Shown here: positions 53,359 to 61,477 of the stretch, in pieces
Layout: each line of letters opens with the position of its first letter
Numbering within the stretch: position 1 is the stretch's first letter
Assembly (NCBI GenBank): GCA_031551125.1
Contig: JAVBOB010000011.1
Location: 1-64,000 of the forward strand
Length of the DNA stretch: 64,000 nt
DNA from: JAIRNF01 sp031551125
Lineage (GTDB): Bacteria > Bacteroidota > Bacteroidia > Bacteroidales > UBA932
Direction of reading: 5' to 3'
Notes under the pieces: generated by a model
The model's input: the letters and a program-made list of their open reading frames with translations, nothing else
The model's database searches: none
Told to the model about the DNA's origin: nothing
Made by a program: the position numbers and the translations under genes

Positions 53359-55122
53359 ATGGAAAATAAAATAAATCTCACAATAGATAAAAAGGCTGTT
53401 TCTGTTGATAAAGAAACAACCGTATATCAAGCTGCAAAGCAGGTTGGTATTGATATTCCCGTACTGTGCTACATGAACCTCGGACACTTAGGTATTGAAA
53501 ACCGTCCGGGTGGTTGCCGTATTTGCGTAGTGGAGCTGGAGGGACGTAAGAACCTTGCTCCCTCATGCTCTACCCTGTGTACAGAAGGTATGGTGGTAAG
53601 AACCAATACGCCGCGCGTGCTTAACGCTCGTAAAACGGTGTTGGAGCTTATTCTTTCCGACCACCCGAAGGATTGTTTGGTATGTCCTAAATCCGGTCGT
53701 TGCGAGCTGCAAGACTTGGCTATTCGCCTTGGCATTCGCTCAATACCGGGTGAAAGCTATGCTGAAATGTCAACCTATCGCCCCGATTCATCACCTTCTA
53801 TTATCCGTGAAATGGATAAGTGTGTGATGTGTCGTCGGTGCGAAACCATGTGCAATAAAGTGCAAACCGTAGGCGCGCTTAACGCTGTGAATCGCGGGTT
53901 TATGTCGGTCGTTGCACCAGCTTTTGAGCGCAATTTGGAAGACTCACCCTGTACGTTCTGCGGACAGTGTGTAGCCGTATGTCCTACGGGAGCGCTTACC
54001 GAAGTTGACCATACGCCACAGCTTATCCGCGCGCTTGCCGACCCTACAAAGACGGTTATCGTGCAAACCGCTCCTGCCGTACGTGCCGCATTGGGCGAGG
54101 CTTTTGGAATGGAAGCGGGTACGCTGGTTACCGGAAAAATGGTATCGGCTTTGCGCATGTTAGGCTTTGACTACGTATTTGATACCGACTTTGCTGCCGA
54201 CCTTACCATTATGGAAGAAGGAACGGAGCTACTTGGTCGTTTGGATAAGTTTTTGAAGGGTGATAAGGAGGTGAAGCTTCCTATTCTTACTTCATGCTGC
54301 CCTGCATGGGTAAACTTCTTTGAGTATAACTATCCCGATATGCTTGATGTGCCGTCAACAGCTCGTTCGCCGCAGCAGATGTTCGGTGCGGTTGCCAAGA
54401 CTTACCTTGCCGATAAGATGGGTATTAAGCGCGAGGATTTGGTGGTAGTATCCATCATGCCGTGTTTGGCTAAGAAGTACGAGTGCCAACGTGATGAGTT
54501 TAAGGAAAACGGTAACCCCGATGTAGATTTCTCAATCTCTACGCGCGAGCTGGCTGCCCTTATCAAAGGTGCAAATATCAACTTTGCCAGCTTGGATGAC
54601 GAGAATTTTGATAATCCGTTGGGCGAATCAACCGGAGCGGCGGTAATATTCGGCGCAACCGGAGGAGTTATTGAGGCGGCAGTACGTACGGCTTACGAGG
54701 TGTTTACCAAAGAAAAGCTGAGCCGTGTTGATTTTACCGAGCTACGTGGCTTGGATGGTATTCGTTCCGCAAGCATCGACTTTAAAGGTACAACGATAAA
54801 CATTGGTATTGCTCATGGTTTGGGTAACGCCCGCCAGCTACTCGATGGCATTCGTGCAGGGATGTACAACTTCCACGCCATTGAAATTATGGCTTGTCCG
54901 GGTGGTTGTATCGGTGGCGCAGGACAACCGTTGCACTTCGGAAACAGCGAGGTTATCAAGGCACGCCATCAGGCAATTTATCGTGAGGATGCCGGTAAGC
55001 CTATTCGTAAATCGCATGAGAACCCGTATATCGTTAAGCTATACGAAGAGTTTCTTGGTAAGCCGTTGAGCGAAAAGGCGCACCACCTGTTGCATACCCA
55101 CTACTTTGATAAGAGTAAGTAG
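53359..55122 (+). CDS. hydA: [FeFe]-hydrogenase catalytic subunit HydA (group A3 type)
   Basis: The hydrogen-evolving/oxidising subunit. An N-terminal [2Fe-2S] domain uses Cys37, 53, 56 and 70. A His-Cys3 cluster uses His102, Cys106, 109 and 115. Two [4Fe-4S] sites are Cys155-165 and Cys198-208. The H-cluster domain is canonical: LTSCCPAWV (Cys313 proton relay, Cys314 ligand), MPCLAKKYE (Cys369) and MACPGGCIGG (Cys513, Cys517). The small-subunit-like tail follows to residue 587. AAAGGAG lies 9 bp before the ATG. The maturases HydE, HydF and HydG are not in this window and must be elsewhere. Confidence 0.97.
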   Translation: MENKINLTIDKKAVSVDKETTVYQAAKQVGIDIPVLCYMNLGHLGIENRPGGCRICVVELEGRKNLAPSCSTLCTEGMVVRTNTPRVLNARKTVLELILSDHPKDCLVCPKSGRCELQDLAIRLGIRSIPGESYAEMSTYRPDSSPSIIREMDKCVMCRRCETMCNKVQTVGALNAVNRGFMSVVAPAFERNLEDSPCTFCGQCVAVCPTGALTEVDHTPQLIRALADPTKTVIVQTAPAVRAALGEAFGMEAGTLVTGKMVSALRMLGFDYVFDTDFAADLTIMEEGTELLGRLDKFLKGDKEVKLPILTSCCPAWVNFFEYNYPDMLDVPSTARSPQQMFGAVAKTYLADKMGIKREDLVVVSIMPCLAKKYECQRDEFKENGNPDVDFSISTRELAALIKGANINFASLDDENFDNPLGESTGAAVIFGATGGVIEAAVRTAYEVFTKEKLSRVDFTELRGLDGIRSASIDFKGTTINIGIAHGLGNARQLLDGIRAGMYNFHAIEIMACPGGCIGGAGQPLHFGNSEVIKARHQAIYREDAGKPIRKSHENPYIVKLYEEFLGKPLSEKAHHLLHTHYFDKSK

Positions 55123-55234
55123 CATGCGTGAGACGTGAAGCGTTAAGGGTTAAACGAAAAGATAAGCCCTTGCGTAGCGGCTCTGATAGGTAAACACAAT
55201 CAAACAAATCAACAACTAAGCAAATAAGCAAGCT

Positions 55235-55717
55235 ATGTGTAACGTAGAAGCGGCATTAAAGCCGGCACACATTCAAACGATAAAAGATATTTGCCGTTCG
55301 TTCAACAACAACGCCGGCGACTTGATTAATATCTTGCACAAGGTGCAGGGTGAGTTCGGTTACCTTCCCGAAGAAGTTCAGGAAGTGGTAGCTGAAACGC
55401 TGGACATTCCGGTGGCAAAGGTGTACGGAGTAGTATCATTTTACACCTTCTTCACCATGAAGCCTAAGGGCAAGCATCCCATCTCGGTATGTATGGGTAC
55501 GGCTTGCTACGTGCGTGGCGCAGAAAAGGTAGTTGACGAGCTGAAGAAGCAGCTGGGTATTAACGTTGGCGAAACCACCGCTGACGGTATGTACTCACTT
55601 GATTGCCTTCGTTGCGTGGGAGCCTGCGGTTTGGCGCCCGTACTTATGGTTGGCTCCAAAGTACACGGACGTGTTGAAACAAAGGATATCAAAGATATTC
55701 TGAACGAGTACAAGTAA
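55235..55717 (+). CDS. hydC: Bifurcating-type hydrogenase subunit HydC (NuoE-like)
   Basis: The third core subunit, a thioredoxin-like [2Fe-2S] protein of 160 aa. The ligands are Cys86 and Cys91 in CMGTACYVRG and Cys127 and Cys131 in CVGACGLAPV, with an extra Cys124. The N-terminal helical half (FGYLPEEVQEVVAETLDIP) is the NuoE pattern. It passes electrons between HydB flavin and the HydA clusters. Gene order hydB-hydA-hydC with a terminator after hydC closes the locus. The 112-bp gap before it contains a CGTTAAGGGTTAAACG word. Confidence 0.95.
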   Translation: MCNVEAALKPAHIQTIKDICRSFNNNAGDLINILHKVQGEFGYLPEEVQEVVAETLDIPVAKVYGVVSFYTFFTMKPKGKHPISVCMGTACYVRGAEKVVDELKKQLGINVGETTADGMYSLDCLRCVGACGLAPVLMVGSKVHGRVETKDIKDILNEYK

Positions 55718-55745
55718 CAGATTATACCTAATTACCTAGATGGAG

Positions 55746-55779
55746 AATCGGCAGCGGCGAAAGCTACTGCCGATTTTTT
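55746..55779 (+). terminator. Terminator behind hydC
   Basis: AATCGGCAG (55746-55754) and CTGCCGATT (55767-55775) form the stem, followed by TTTTT. It lies 28 bp past the hydC stop. Confidence 0.9.
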
Positions 55780-55838
55780 GGCCTCAAGTGAAGTGAATAA
55801 TGTAACAAAGAGGTACACAAAGTACCACAGAAAAAACA

Positions 55839-56024
55839 GTCCCCGAAGGGGGCAAATATGAATAACCGTGGGTGAAACCCATGGAAAGGAATGCCCCTCT
55901 TTACATTACGCGCGGAGCACTGTCCATCCTATGAAAAATAGACAGTGCTCCGCGCATAAATCGCTTGCTTCGTTAGTACCCCGCATTTTATACGGGGTTA
56001 TGCATATTTGCCCCCTTCGGGGAC
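55839..56024. repeat. 186-bp MITE-like element, copy 1
   Basis: Starts GTCCCCGAAGGGGGCAAATA and ends with the exact complement (22-bp terminal inverted repeats). Inside are three further palindromes: CCGTGGGTGAAACCCATGG, GCGCGGAGCACTGTC with its complement, and CCCCGCATTTTATACGGGG. It has no coding capacity beyond chance. A downstream CTTCGCTAAGCGGCATTGCA hairpin is repeated with it. Confidence 0.85.
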
Positions 56025-56152
56025 AATCTTTCTCTATGTTTACCCTTCGCTAAGCGGCATTGCAAATGCCGCTTAACAACAGAGAGGGGAGCGGGCTGTG
56101 ACGATATACGTGGTGTAGTTTTTCAAAAAAATCTGATTTGTATGGAAAAGAT

Positions 56153-56338
56153 GTCCCCGAAGGGGGCAAATATGAATAACCGTGGGTGAAACCCACGGAA
56201 AGGAATGCCCCTCTTTACATTACGCGCGGAGCACTGTCCATCCTATGAAAAATAGACAGTGCTCCGCGCGTAAATCGCTTGCTTCGTTAGTACCCCGCAT
56301 TTTATACGGGGTTATGCATATTTGCCCCCTTCGGGGAC
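56153..56338. repeat. 186-bp MITE-like element, copy 2
   Basis: Exactly 314 bp after copy 1 and almost identical, including the following GCATTGCAATGCCGC hairpin (about 56366-56395). A partial third copy lies at 8661-8780. The 72-bp spacer between copies ends in ATGGAAAAGAT and shows no gene. The region 55780-56531 otherwise holds only a family D REP. Confidence 0.85.
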
Positions 56339-56403
56339 AATCTTTCTCTATGTTTACCCTTCGCTAAGCGGCATTGCAATGCCGCTTAACAACAAGCGAA
56401 TAA

Positions 56404-56470
56404 CGTCATTGCGAGCGAAGCGAAGCAACCTGTTTATTCGAGAGATTGCTTCGCTTCACTCGCAATGACG
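56404..56470. repeat. Family D REP, well preserved copy
   Basis: ACGTCATTGCGAGCGAAGCG is mirrored by CGCTTCACTCGCAATGACG. A short TCTCGACTTCGCTCGACATG palindrome follows at about 56543, partly inside the end of the ABC ATPase gene. Confidence 0.8.
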
Positions 56471-56531
56471 GGTTGATTGTGAAATTCGGTATTCCTATGT
56501 AAATCGGCACCAAATGTCAATTAACAACGGT

Positions 56532-57590
56532 TTATTCAGCAGATGTCTCGACTTCGCTCGACATGACGGTGATTGTGCCTCTCTGTGTAAAATACCTTCC
56601 CAAATCATATATGGAAGTGAAGCTATACTTTTCTTCGCCATCAGTGAGTTCCAGCAGTAGTGCATCGTTTTGCCGGCTTACATCTATGCTGAGGCCTTGA
56701 GCTGATGGTTCGCTACACAGCTTGAAGCCAAAGCGCTCAAACGCCCGTTCAATCCAAAACGTATCAACGCTACCGGTTACGTACACTTCTCGACAGGGTG
56801 CAATATCAATGGAAACGTTGCCCGTTTTGCTGTCGAACCTAAGGTCGGTATGTTCAAACAGGTTGTTGTAGGCGTTTTGTAGCGCAAGGTCTTCCGGAGC
56901 ACCGCTCACCAATCCTGTTGAGGACATTAGCCAGCATTTGTCGGATAGCCTTCGTGCGCTGGTAAGGTCGTGAGTGGAGAAGATAATGGTTTTGTTACGC
57001 TCATGCGTTAAGTTACGCAGCAACATCATTACCTCGTACTTGCTGGGCAGGTCGATGAAGGCGGTAGGTTCGTCAAAAATAATCAGCTGCGTATCTTGCG
57101 CCAAGCTGCGGGCAATCATAGCACGTTGGCGTTCGCCATCGCTAAGCTGGTCGATATTGCGCCATGCGAAGCCTGAAAGCCCAACCATATCAATGGCTTC
57201 AAGCACTCGTCGTTTATCATCGTTGCTTAACCCTCCCAGCCAATTGCTGTATGGAAAACGACCGAGACTTACTAAGTCGAAAATCTTCATGTTGCTTACC
57301 CTTACAGGCTCGGAGGCCACAAAGCTGACTAAGGTTGCCAGCTCTTTGCGAGAGTAGGAGGGAAGCGGTTTGTTGAGTAGCTGAATATTTCCTCCCAGCG
57401 GTTTCTGTAATCCTGCAATTGAGCGAAGCAGCGTGCTTTTGCCTACTCCGTTCCTACCGATAAGCGCAATAAGTTCGGCATCGTTAGCGGTAAGCGATAG
57501 CGGTTGGTACACCGTTCGCTTTTCGCCCGACGAATCACGATAGCCTAAGCTAAGGTTCTCTACTTGCAGTATGGTTGAAAGGTTATTCAA
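56532..57590 (-). CDS. ABC transporter ATPase, iron-siderophore/cobalamin (FecE/BtuD) type
   Basis: The ATP-hydrolysing subunit of an importer for iron complexes, haem or cobalamin. Walker A is GRNGVGKSTLL near residue 42, the signature is LSDGERQR near residue 145, and Walker B is LIIFDEPTAFIDLPSKYE near residue 170, with the H-loop in STHDLTSARR. The ABC domain ends near residue 250. About 100 extra residues follow (EHTDLRFDSKTGNVSID onwards), a C-terminal extension seen in Bacteroidetes relatives. It overlaps the HExxH gene upstream by 4 bp. No substrate-binding protein is in view. Confidence 0.92.
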   Translation of the reverse strand: MNNLSTILQVENLSLGYRDSSGEKRTVYQPLSLTANDAELIALIGRNGVGKSTLLRSIAGLQKPLGGNIQLLNKPLPSYSRKELATLVSFVASEPVRVSNMKIFDLVSLGRFPYSNWLGGLSNDDKRRVLEAIDMVGLSGFAWRNIDQLSDGERQRAMIARSLAQDTQLIIFDEPTAFIDLPSKYEVMMLLRNLTHERNKTIIFSTHDLTSARRLSDKCWLMSSTGLVSGAPEDLALQNAYNNLFEHTDLRFDSKTGNVSIDIAPCREVYVTGSVDTFWIERAFERFGFKLCSEPSAQGLSIDVSRQNDALLLELTDGEEKYSFTSIYDLGRYFTQRGTITVMSSEVETSAE

Positions 57591-58705
57591 TATTGTGATA
57601 GGTTGATTTTATATATTGTAATTGGTTTAGCCTGATTGCTGGCGGAAGGTTGTAGGTTGGCTATCGTATTTTCCCATAGTATTTGTTCCAGCGATATTCC
57701 GCCTTCTTTAAAAAGCCGTGATTTGTATTCGATTCCCAGCTTATCTAAAAGTCTTGCTATATTGAAGCCTGATGCGTAGAAATAGGTTGTTTTACTTGTT
57801 ATATACAGCCATTTGGCATTGTCAAGTTTAAAGTTTCGGAAGTAAGAGTATGAATGAAAACAAGTATCTGATTTTATCAAATCACCATCAGGTTGTTTAA
57901 CTGCAAACTCGCCATATAAGCTGTACTCTATGTATCTTGCAGTGCCTTCCATTGTTTCGTATGCGCCTTCAATTGGCTTAATGTCGAAGTTCAATAGCTG
58001 TTTTGCTTGCGCTCTTCGGTGCATTCTTAATTGGAAAAATGTGTCGATTGATTTATAAACTTCGTTATTATCACCTGTACTTATAGCCGATAGCAGCAAG
58101 TCATTTTCCTTGTCAACACTTTCTTTAAACCATTTGTTATGCTTGTATATACGTGTCAACGTATCTTGTGGTGCAGATACAGACACAATATTCTTCTCGT
58201 AATAATCTAAAAACTTTGGATGCCGAAATTGAAATCCATGAAAATATTCGTGTAGAATCATGGTTGCCCACTCTTCTGTGGAGCTTACATCAGGAATAGT
58301 ATTCTTTGTAATTTCAAAACTACTACAATTCATAAAGGGCGATTTGTAGCTGTAATCAGCCGTACTATCACCAAATATGACGCTTACAGACATGTGAAAC
58401 GGAACGCTATCGAGTAAACAAGTTTTGTATATTTTTATATCATTGTTTTTGAAAATAAGACTTGCTTTGTACGAATCAAGAAACCTATCTGTTGGATTTG
58501 TTATATAGCAAATACTATCTGTGTAGTACACTAATGGCACATCAAATTTTTTATCATCGAAACCTTTCCACACGTTTTGTTCGATAAACGATTTTAAGCT
58601 ATAGACATATTCTATTCGGGCAATAATTATTTGGTCTTTTCTTTCAGAATGGCACTTGAAAGAAAAACAAATGGCTATCAAAAATAGAAGTATGACTTGT
58701 TTCAT
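57587..58705 (-). CDS. Exported HExxH protein of unknown function inside an ABC operon
   Basis: I do not recognise a named family. The 372-aa protein has a signal peptide (MKQVILLFLIAICFSFKCHS) and a zincin-type motif ILHEYFHGFQF near residue 150, with a later EGTARYIEYSLYG near residue 235 that could give the third ligand (Glu in gluzincin style). This suggests an exported metallopeptidase. It overlaps the ABC ATPase gene by 4 bp (ATGA), so they are co-translated, and the permease gene is upstream. It may process the transported compound or a peptide carrier, but this rests only on location. Confidence 0.75.
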   Translation of the reverse strand: MKQVILLFLIAICFSFKCHSERKDQIIIARIEYVYSLKSFIEQNVWKGFDDKKFDVPLVYYTDSICYITNPTDRFLDSYKASLIFKNNDIKIYKTCLLDSVPFHMSVSVIFGDSTADYSYKSPFMNCSSFEITKNTIPDVSSTEEWATMILHEYFHGFQFRHPKFLDYYEKNIVSVSAPQDTLTRIYKHNKWFKESVDKENDLLLSAISTGDNNEVYKSIDTFFQLRMHRRAQAKQLLNFDIKPIEGAYETMEGTARYIEYSLYGEFAVKQPDGDLIKSDTCFHSYSYFRNFKLDNAKWLYITSKTTYFYASGFNIARLLDKLGIEYKSRLFKEGGISLEQILWENTIANLQPSASNQAKPITIYKINLSQY

Positions 58706-59103
58706 TTCTTTTTAAATGTGTTTGTTTCTCCCGATGAGATGCAAAAGTTCCCAAGTAAGTGACGGGGTTGCGTTCCGCCGAAGGATGAGCTAACCCATGA
58801 AAAGCCGTATAGCGTAAGCTCGTCTTGATTTTTTGATTCTTTTTCATCAAGGAAAAAGAATGATGGAATGGGTTTGCAATGGTTAAACTTTAGTAGTAAT
58901 AGAATCTTTAGCGCATATCTTTCTCGTTCTTTTTTCGGCGAAAAGAAGAACCAAAAAACGCTTGAGAATTTAAACGCGCTCCGCCTAACGGCTTCGCTTG
59001 GACGGAAAATTCTTGTCAATGGATTTTTCGTGTTTACCGAACTTCGTTCGGGGTTCAGCATTAAGCGGTGGGCTATATGTATATGTTTTGGTTTCATAGT
59101 AGG
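58706..59103. repeat. Repeat insertion between permease and HExxH genes
   Basis: TCTTGATTTTTTGATTCTTT (58823) with CATCAAGGAAAAAGAATG faces CGTTCTTTTTTCGGCGAAAA and GAAGAACCAAAAAACG (to 58964) as imperfect arms; CGCTCCGCCTAACGGCTTCG and ACCGAACTTCGTTCGGGGT follow. A minus-strand ORF (58702-59097, 131 aa) spans it. That ORF starts 7 bp after the permease stop and overlaps the HExxH start by 4 bp. Its Phe/Lys-rich translation mirrors the repeat, so I treat it as non-coding by default. Confidence 0.6.
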
Positions 59104-60138
59104 TTACAGCACCACTTTCTTTTTCGACAGCACAATCCAAATTATTATAGGAATACCCAACAGCGCAGTAAGTGTGCTTATAGGTAGCACGGCATCTTGC
59201 CCGGGTAGCTGTGAGAAAATATCACAAAGCAGCATGGCGTTAGCGCCAATAAGTATGCAGCCCGGTAGCAGAATACGGTGGTCGGCTTCACGAAACAGCA
59301 TGCGCGCTACGTGTGGAACGGCAATACCTATAAAGCCAATGGGTCCGCAAAAAGCCGTTACGGCTCCGGTAAGTATGGCGGTGATAAAGAAAAGATAGTT
59401 ACGTGTACGTTTTACGTTAAGCCCCAGGCTTTGCGCGTATGCTTCGCCCAGCAGTAAAGCGTTTAGCGATTTAATGGCAAACAACGCCAGCAAAACCCCG
59501 AGTAGTATGGCTACCAACATAAAGTTCAGCTGTGAACCGCTTACTCCGCCAAGGCTTCCCAGCGACCATACCACAAACGTTTTCAGCGCGGCAGCATTGC
59601 TGAAGTATTGCAAAATACCCACAATAGCAGTGGCAGCGCTACCGAACATGATACCGAAAATAAGCACCGACATAATATCTCGTACCCTAGTGGATACGGC
59701 CAGTACCAACATTAGTACGACAATTGCTCCCAGCCATGCAGAGGCTGTTATACCCATGTTGCGGAACAGCTCAGAGAGCGCGAAGAAAGAAACACCCGAG
59801 AAGCTGAGCAGAAAAATAGCTACACCTAAACCAGCGCCGGAGCTTATTCCCAGCACGTATGGGTCGGCTAATGGGTTGCGAAAAACGGTTTGCATTAGTA
59901 GTCCGCTTACCGATAACGCCGTGCCTACCAGTACCGCTACAATTGCTTTAGGAATACGAAAATTTATGATAATGGAGCTGATGGTATCTGACGAAGTGCT
60001 TTTGCCAAATATAGCGTTAACCGTATCACTTAACGAGATGCTTACCGCCCCTGTGGATATATCGACAAGAAATAGCACCACTCCCAGTATGGAAAGTAGT
60101 AAAAAGTATAATCCTATTTTTCGCCTGCGTTTGGGCAT
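59104..60138 (-). CDS. FecCD-family ABC permease
   Basis: The membrane channel of an iron-complex or cobalamin importer, 344 aa with about ten membrane segments. Family marks are RIPKAIVAVLVGTALSVSGL near residue 51, NPLADPYVLGISSGAGLG near residue 92, and the coupling region GPIGFIGIAVPHVARML near residue 262. It heads the unit with the HExxH protein and the ATPase; together with a binding protein encoded elsewhere it would import a metal complex. The gap upstream (60139-60335) holds a family D REP at 60201-60324. Confidence 0.93.
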   Translation of the reverse strand: MPKRRRKIGLYFLLLSILGVVLFLVDISTGAVSISLSDTVNAIFGKSTSSDTISSIIINFRIPKAIVAVLVGTALSVSGLLMQTVFRNPLADPYVLGISSGAGLGVAIFLLSFSGVSFFALSELFRNMGITASAWLGAIVVLMLVLAVSTRVRDIMSVLIFGIMFGSAATAIVGILQYFSNAAALKTFVVWSLGSLGGVSGSQLNFMLVAILLGVLLALFAIKSLNALLLGEAYAQSLGLNVKRTRNYLFFITAILTGAVTAFCGPIGFIGIAVPHVARMLFREADHRILLPGCILIGANAMLLCDIFSQLPGQDAVLPISTLTALLGIPIIIWIVLSKKKVVL

Positions 60139-60200
60139 TATTATAATGTTGGATAAAAGAGCAAAGACAAAAGAAGCAATGATTAACAGCTATATCAAGC

Positions 60201-60324
60201 ACGTCATTAGCTTCGCCGAACTCGTAAACTCGGTTGCGAGCGAAGCGACCCGAAGGGAGTCGAAGCCAACCAATCTTTTCAAATTAGGCAGATTGCTTCG
60301 GCAAAAAGCGCCTCGCAATGACGT
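60201..60324. repeat. Family D REP, long form
   Basis: ACGTCATTAGCTTCGCCGAA at the left and GCGCCTCGCAATGACGT at the right; inner GCGAGCGAAGCGACCCGAAG and AGATTGCTTCGGC words also recur in the copies near 18174 and 46422. Confidence 0.75.
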
Positions 60325-60335
60325 ACTTTCTTAAC

Positions 60336-61433
60336 TTACTTTCCCTCCTGTTTGCGTGGTTCAAACTTAACTTCAAACAGCTTAGGCCAGCGTTTTCCGG
60401 TAATGTAAAATTGCTTGGTTTTGTGGTTGTAGGCAATACCATTCAGCACATTTTCTTGGTCGTTTTTAGATGATTCGGGTTGTAGCCCCTGCATGTTAAC
60501 CACCTTAGTAACCGCGCCCGTATTGGCGTTAATACAAATAATAGCAGGTTGAGTGTATATGTTGGCCCATATTTCTCCGTCAATGTACTCCAGCTCATTT
60601 ATCATGTTTACATGTCCCTTATCCGTACATACTTCAATACGTCTTACTTCTTTAAACGTATCAGGAGTCATAAAGCGTATAACGGATGAGCCGTCGCTCA
60701 TAATAAGCAGTTCGCCGTCAGTGGTAAGTCCCCAGCCTTCGGTGTCGTAGGCAAACTCACCAACTTGCTTGAAGCTTGTTGCATCATACACCAAACCTTT
60801 ACGGGACTCGTAGGTAAGTACGTATATTTTATCGTTGAGTATTGCAGACCCTTCACCAAAGTATTTATCCTCCAAACGTGTTGTTTGCAGGGCTTTTCCG
60901 GTTGCTAAATCAACCCTGCTCAACACAGAATGACCGTATGTTCCGGTACTCTCGTACATCGCATCGTTATGTATGAATAGCCCTTGCGTGTATGATTCCG
61001 TGTTATGCGGATATTCTTTTATCACTTGGTATGTGTAGAATTGAGGAGCCTGAGGATAGACCTTGACATTACTTTGGAGTGTAGCAATTGTTTTACCTTC
61101 ACTCCAAAGCACAAGCTTGAGTGCTAAGCTACCTACTTTTGAATTTGCGGTGCTCCATTTATAAACATCACCGTTAAATTGTGTGAAATCTTTCCCGTTT
61201 ACAGAAAAAACGCAGCTGTCAACGCTGTAACTGTTAGTATCAGAGGTGTATGCAAGTGTAATAGTATCACCTGTTGTAAATATGCTACCGTTAGTCGGGC
61301 TACTAAGCTTAAACGGAGTTGTCTGTGTTTCAGCCGTTGGCGTTGTTGTTGCATTTGATTGCTGATTTGTTCGATTTCCGCAAGAACATGCTGTACAGAC
61401 GATAAGTATTGCTGCAAAAAATTGTAAGCGCAT
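60336..61433 (-). CDS. Glutaminyl-peptide cyclotransferase, lipoprotein
   Basis: A 365-aa protein of the plant/bacterial glutamine cyclotransferase family (beta-propeller, Glu_cyclase_2), which forms N-terminal pyroglutamate on exported peptides. The propeller repeats are visible as YTQGLFIHNDAMYESTGTYG near residue 160, LEDKYFGEGSAILNDKIYVL and YDTEGWGLTTDGELLIMSDG. The ATG at 61433 opens MRLQFFAAILIVCTACSC, a probable lipoprotein signal, although the residue at -3 is an unusual Cys. An Ig-like region lies between signal and propeller (about residues 40-130). It is transcribed divergently from pssA with overlapping promoter elements. Confidence 0.9.
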   Translation of the reverse strand: MRLQFFAAILIVCTACSCGNRTNQQSNATTTPTAETQTTPFKLSSPTNGSIFTTGDTITLAYTSDTNSYSVDSCVFSVNGKDFTQFNGDVYKWSTANSKVGSLALKLVLWSEGKTIATLQSNVKVYPQAPQFYTYQVIKEYPHNTESYTQGLFIHNDAMYESTGTYGHSVLSRVDLATGKALQTTRLEDKYFGEGSAILNDKIYVLTYESRKGLVYDATSFKQVGEFAYDTEGWGLTTDGELLIMSDGSSVIRFMTPDTFKEVRRIEVCTDKGHVNMINELEYIDGEIWANIYTQPAIICINANTGAVTKVVNMQGLQPESSKNDQENVLNGIAYNHKTKQFYITGKRWPKLFEVKFEPRKQEGK

Positions 61434-61439
61434 TTTTTT

Positions 61440-61447
61440 TACTTTTG
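61440..61447 (+). promoter_or_regulatory. -7 element for pssA (TACTTTTG)
   Basis: Exact TAnnTTTG match 30 bp before the pssA start. It lies just ahead of the opposing element at 61461, so the two promoters face each other and overlap. Confidence 0.5.
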
Positions 61448-61460
61448 TGAAATGTTGACC

Positions 61461-61468
61461 CAAAAGTA
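61461..61468 (-). promoter_or_regulatory. -7 element for the glutaminyl cyclase gene
   Basis: CAAAAGTA reads TACTTTTG on the minus strand, identical to the pssA element on the other strand. It lies 28 bp before the cyclase ATG at 61433. Confidence 0.5.
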
Positions 61469-61477
61469 CAGAAAGTT

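Noticed and set aside
55868..56367. Two identical 61-codon ORFs, 314 bp apart
   Set aside because: They lie wholly within the duplicated palindromic elements, and their identity comes from the DNA repeat and not from protein selection.
55839..56395. Possible CRISPR-like array behind hydC
   Set aside because: Only two units, each 186 bp and palindromic throughout, without regular short spacers or cas genes.
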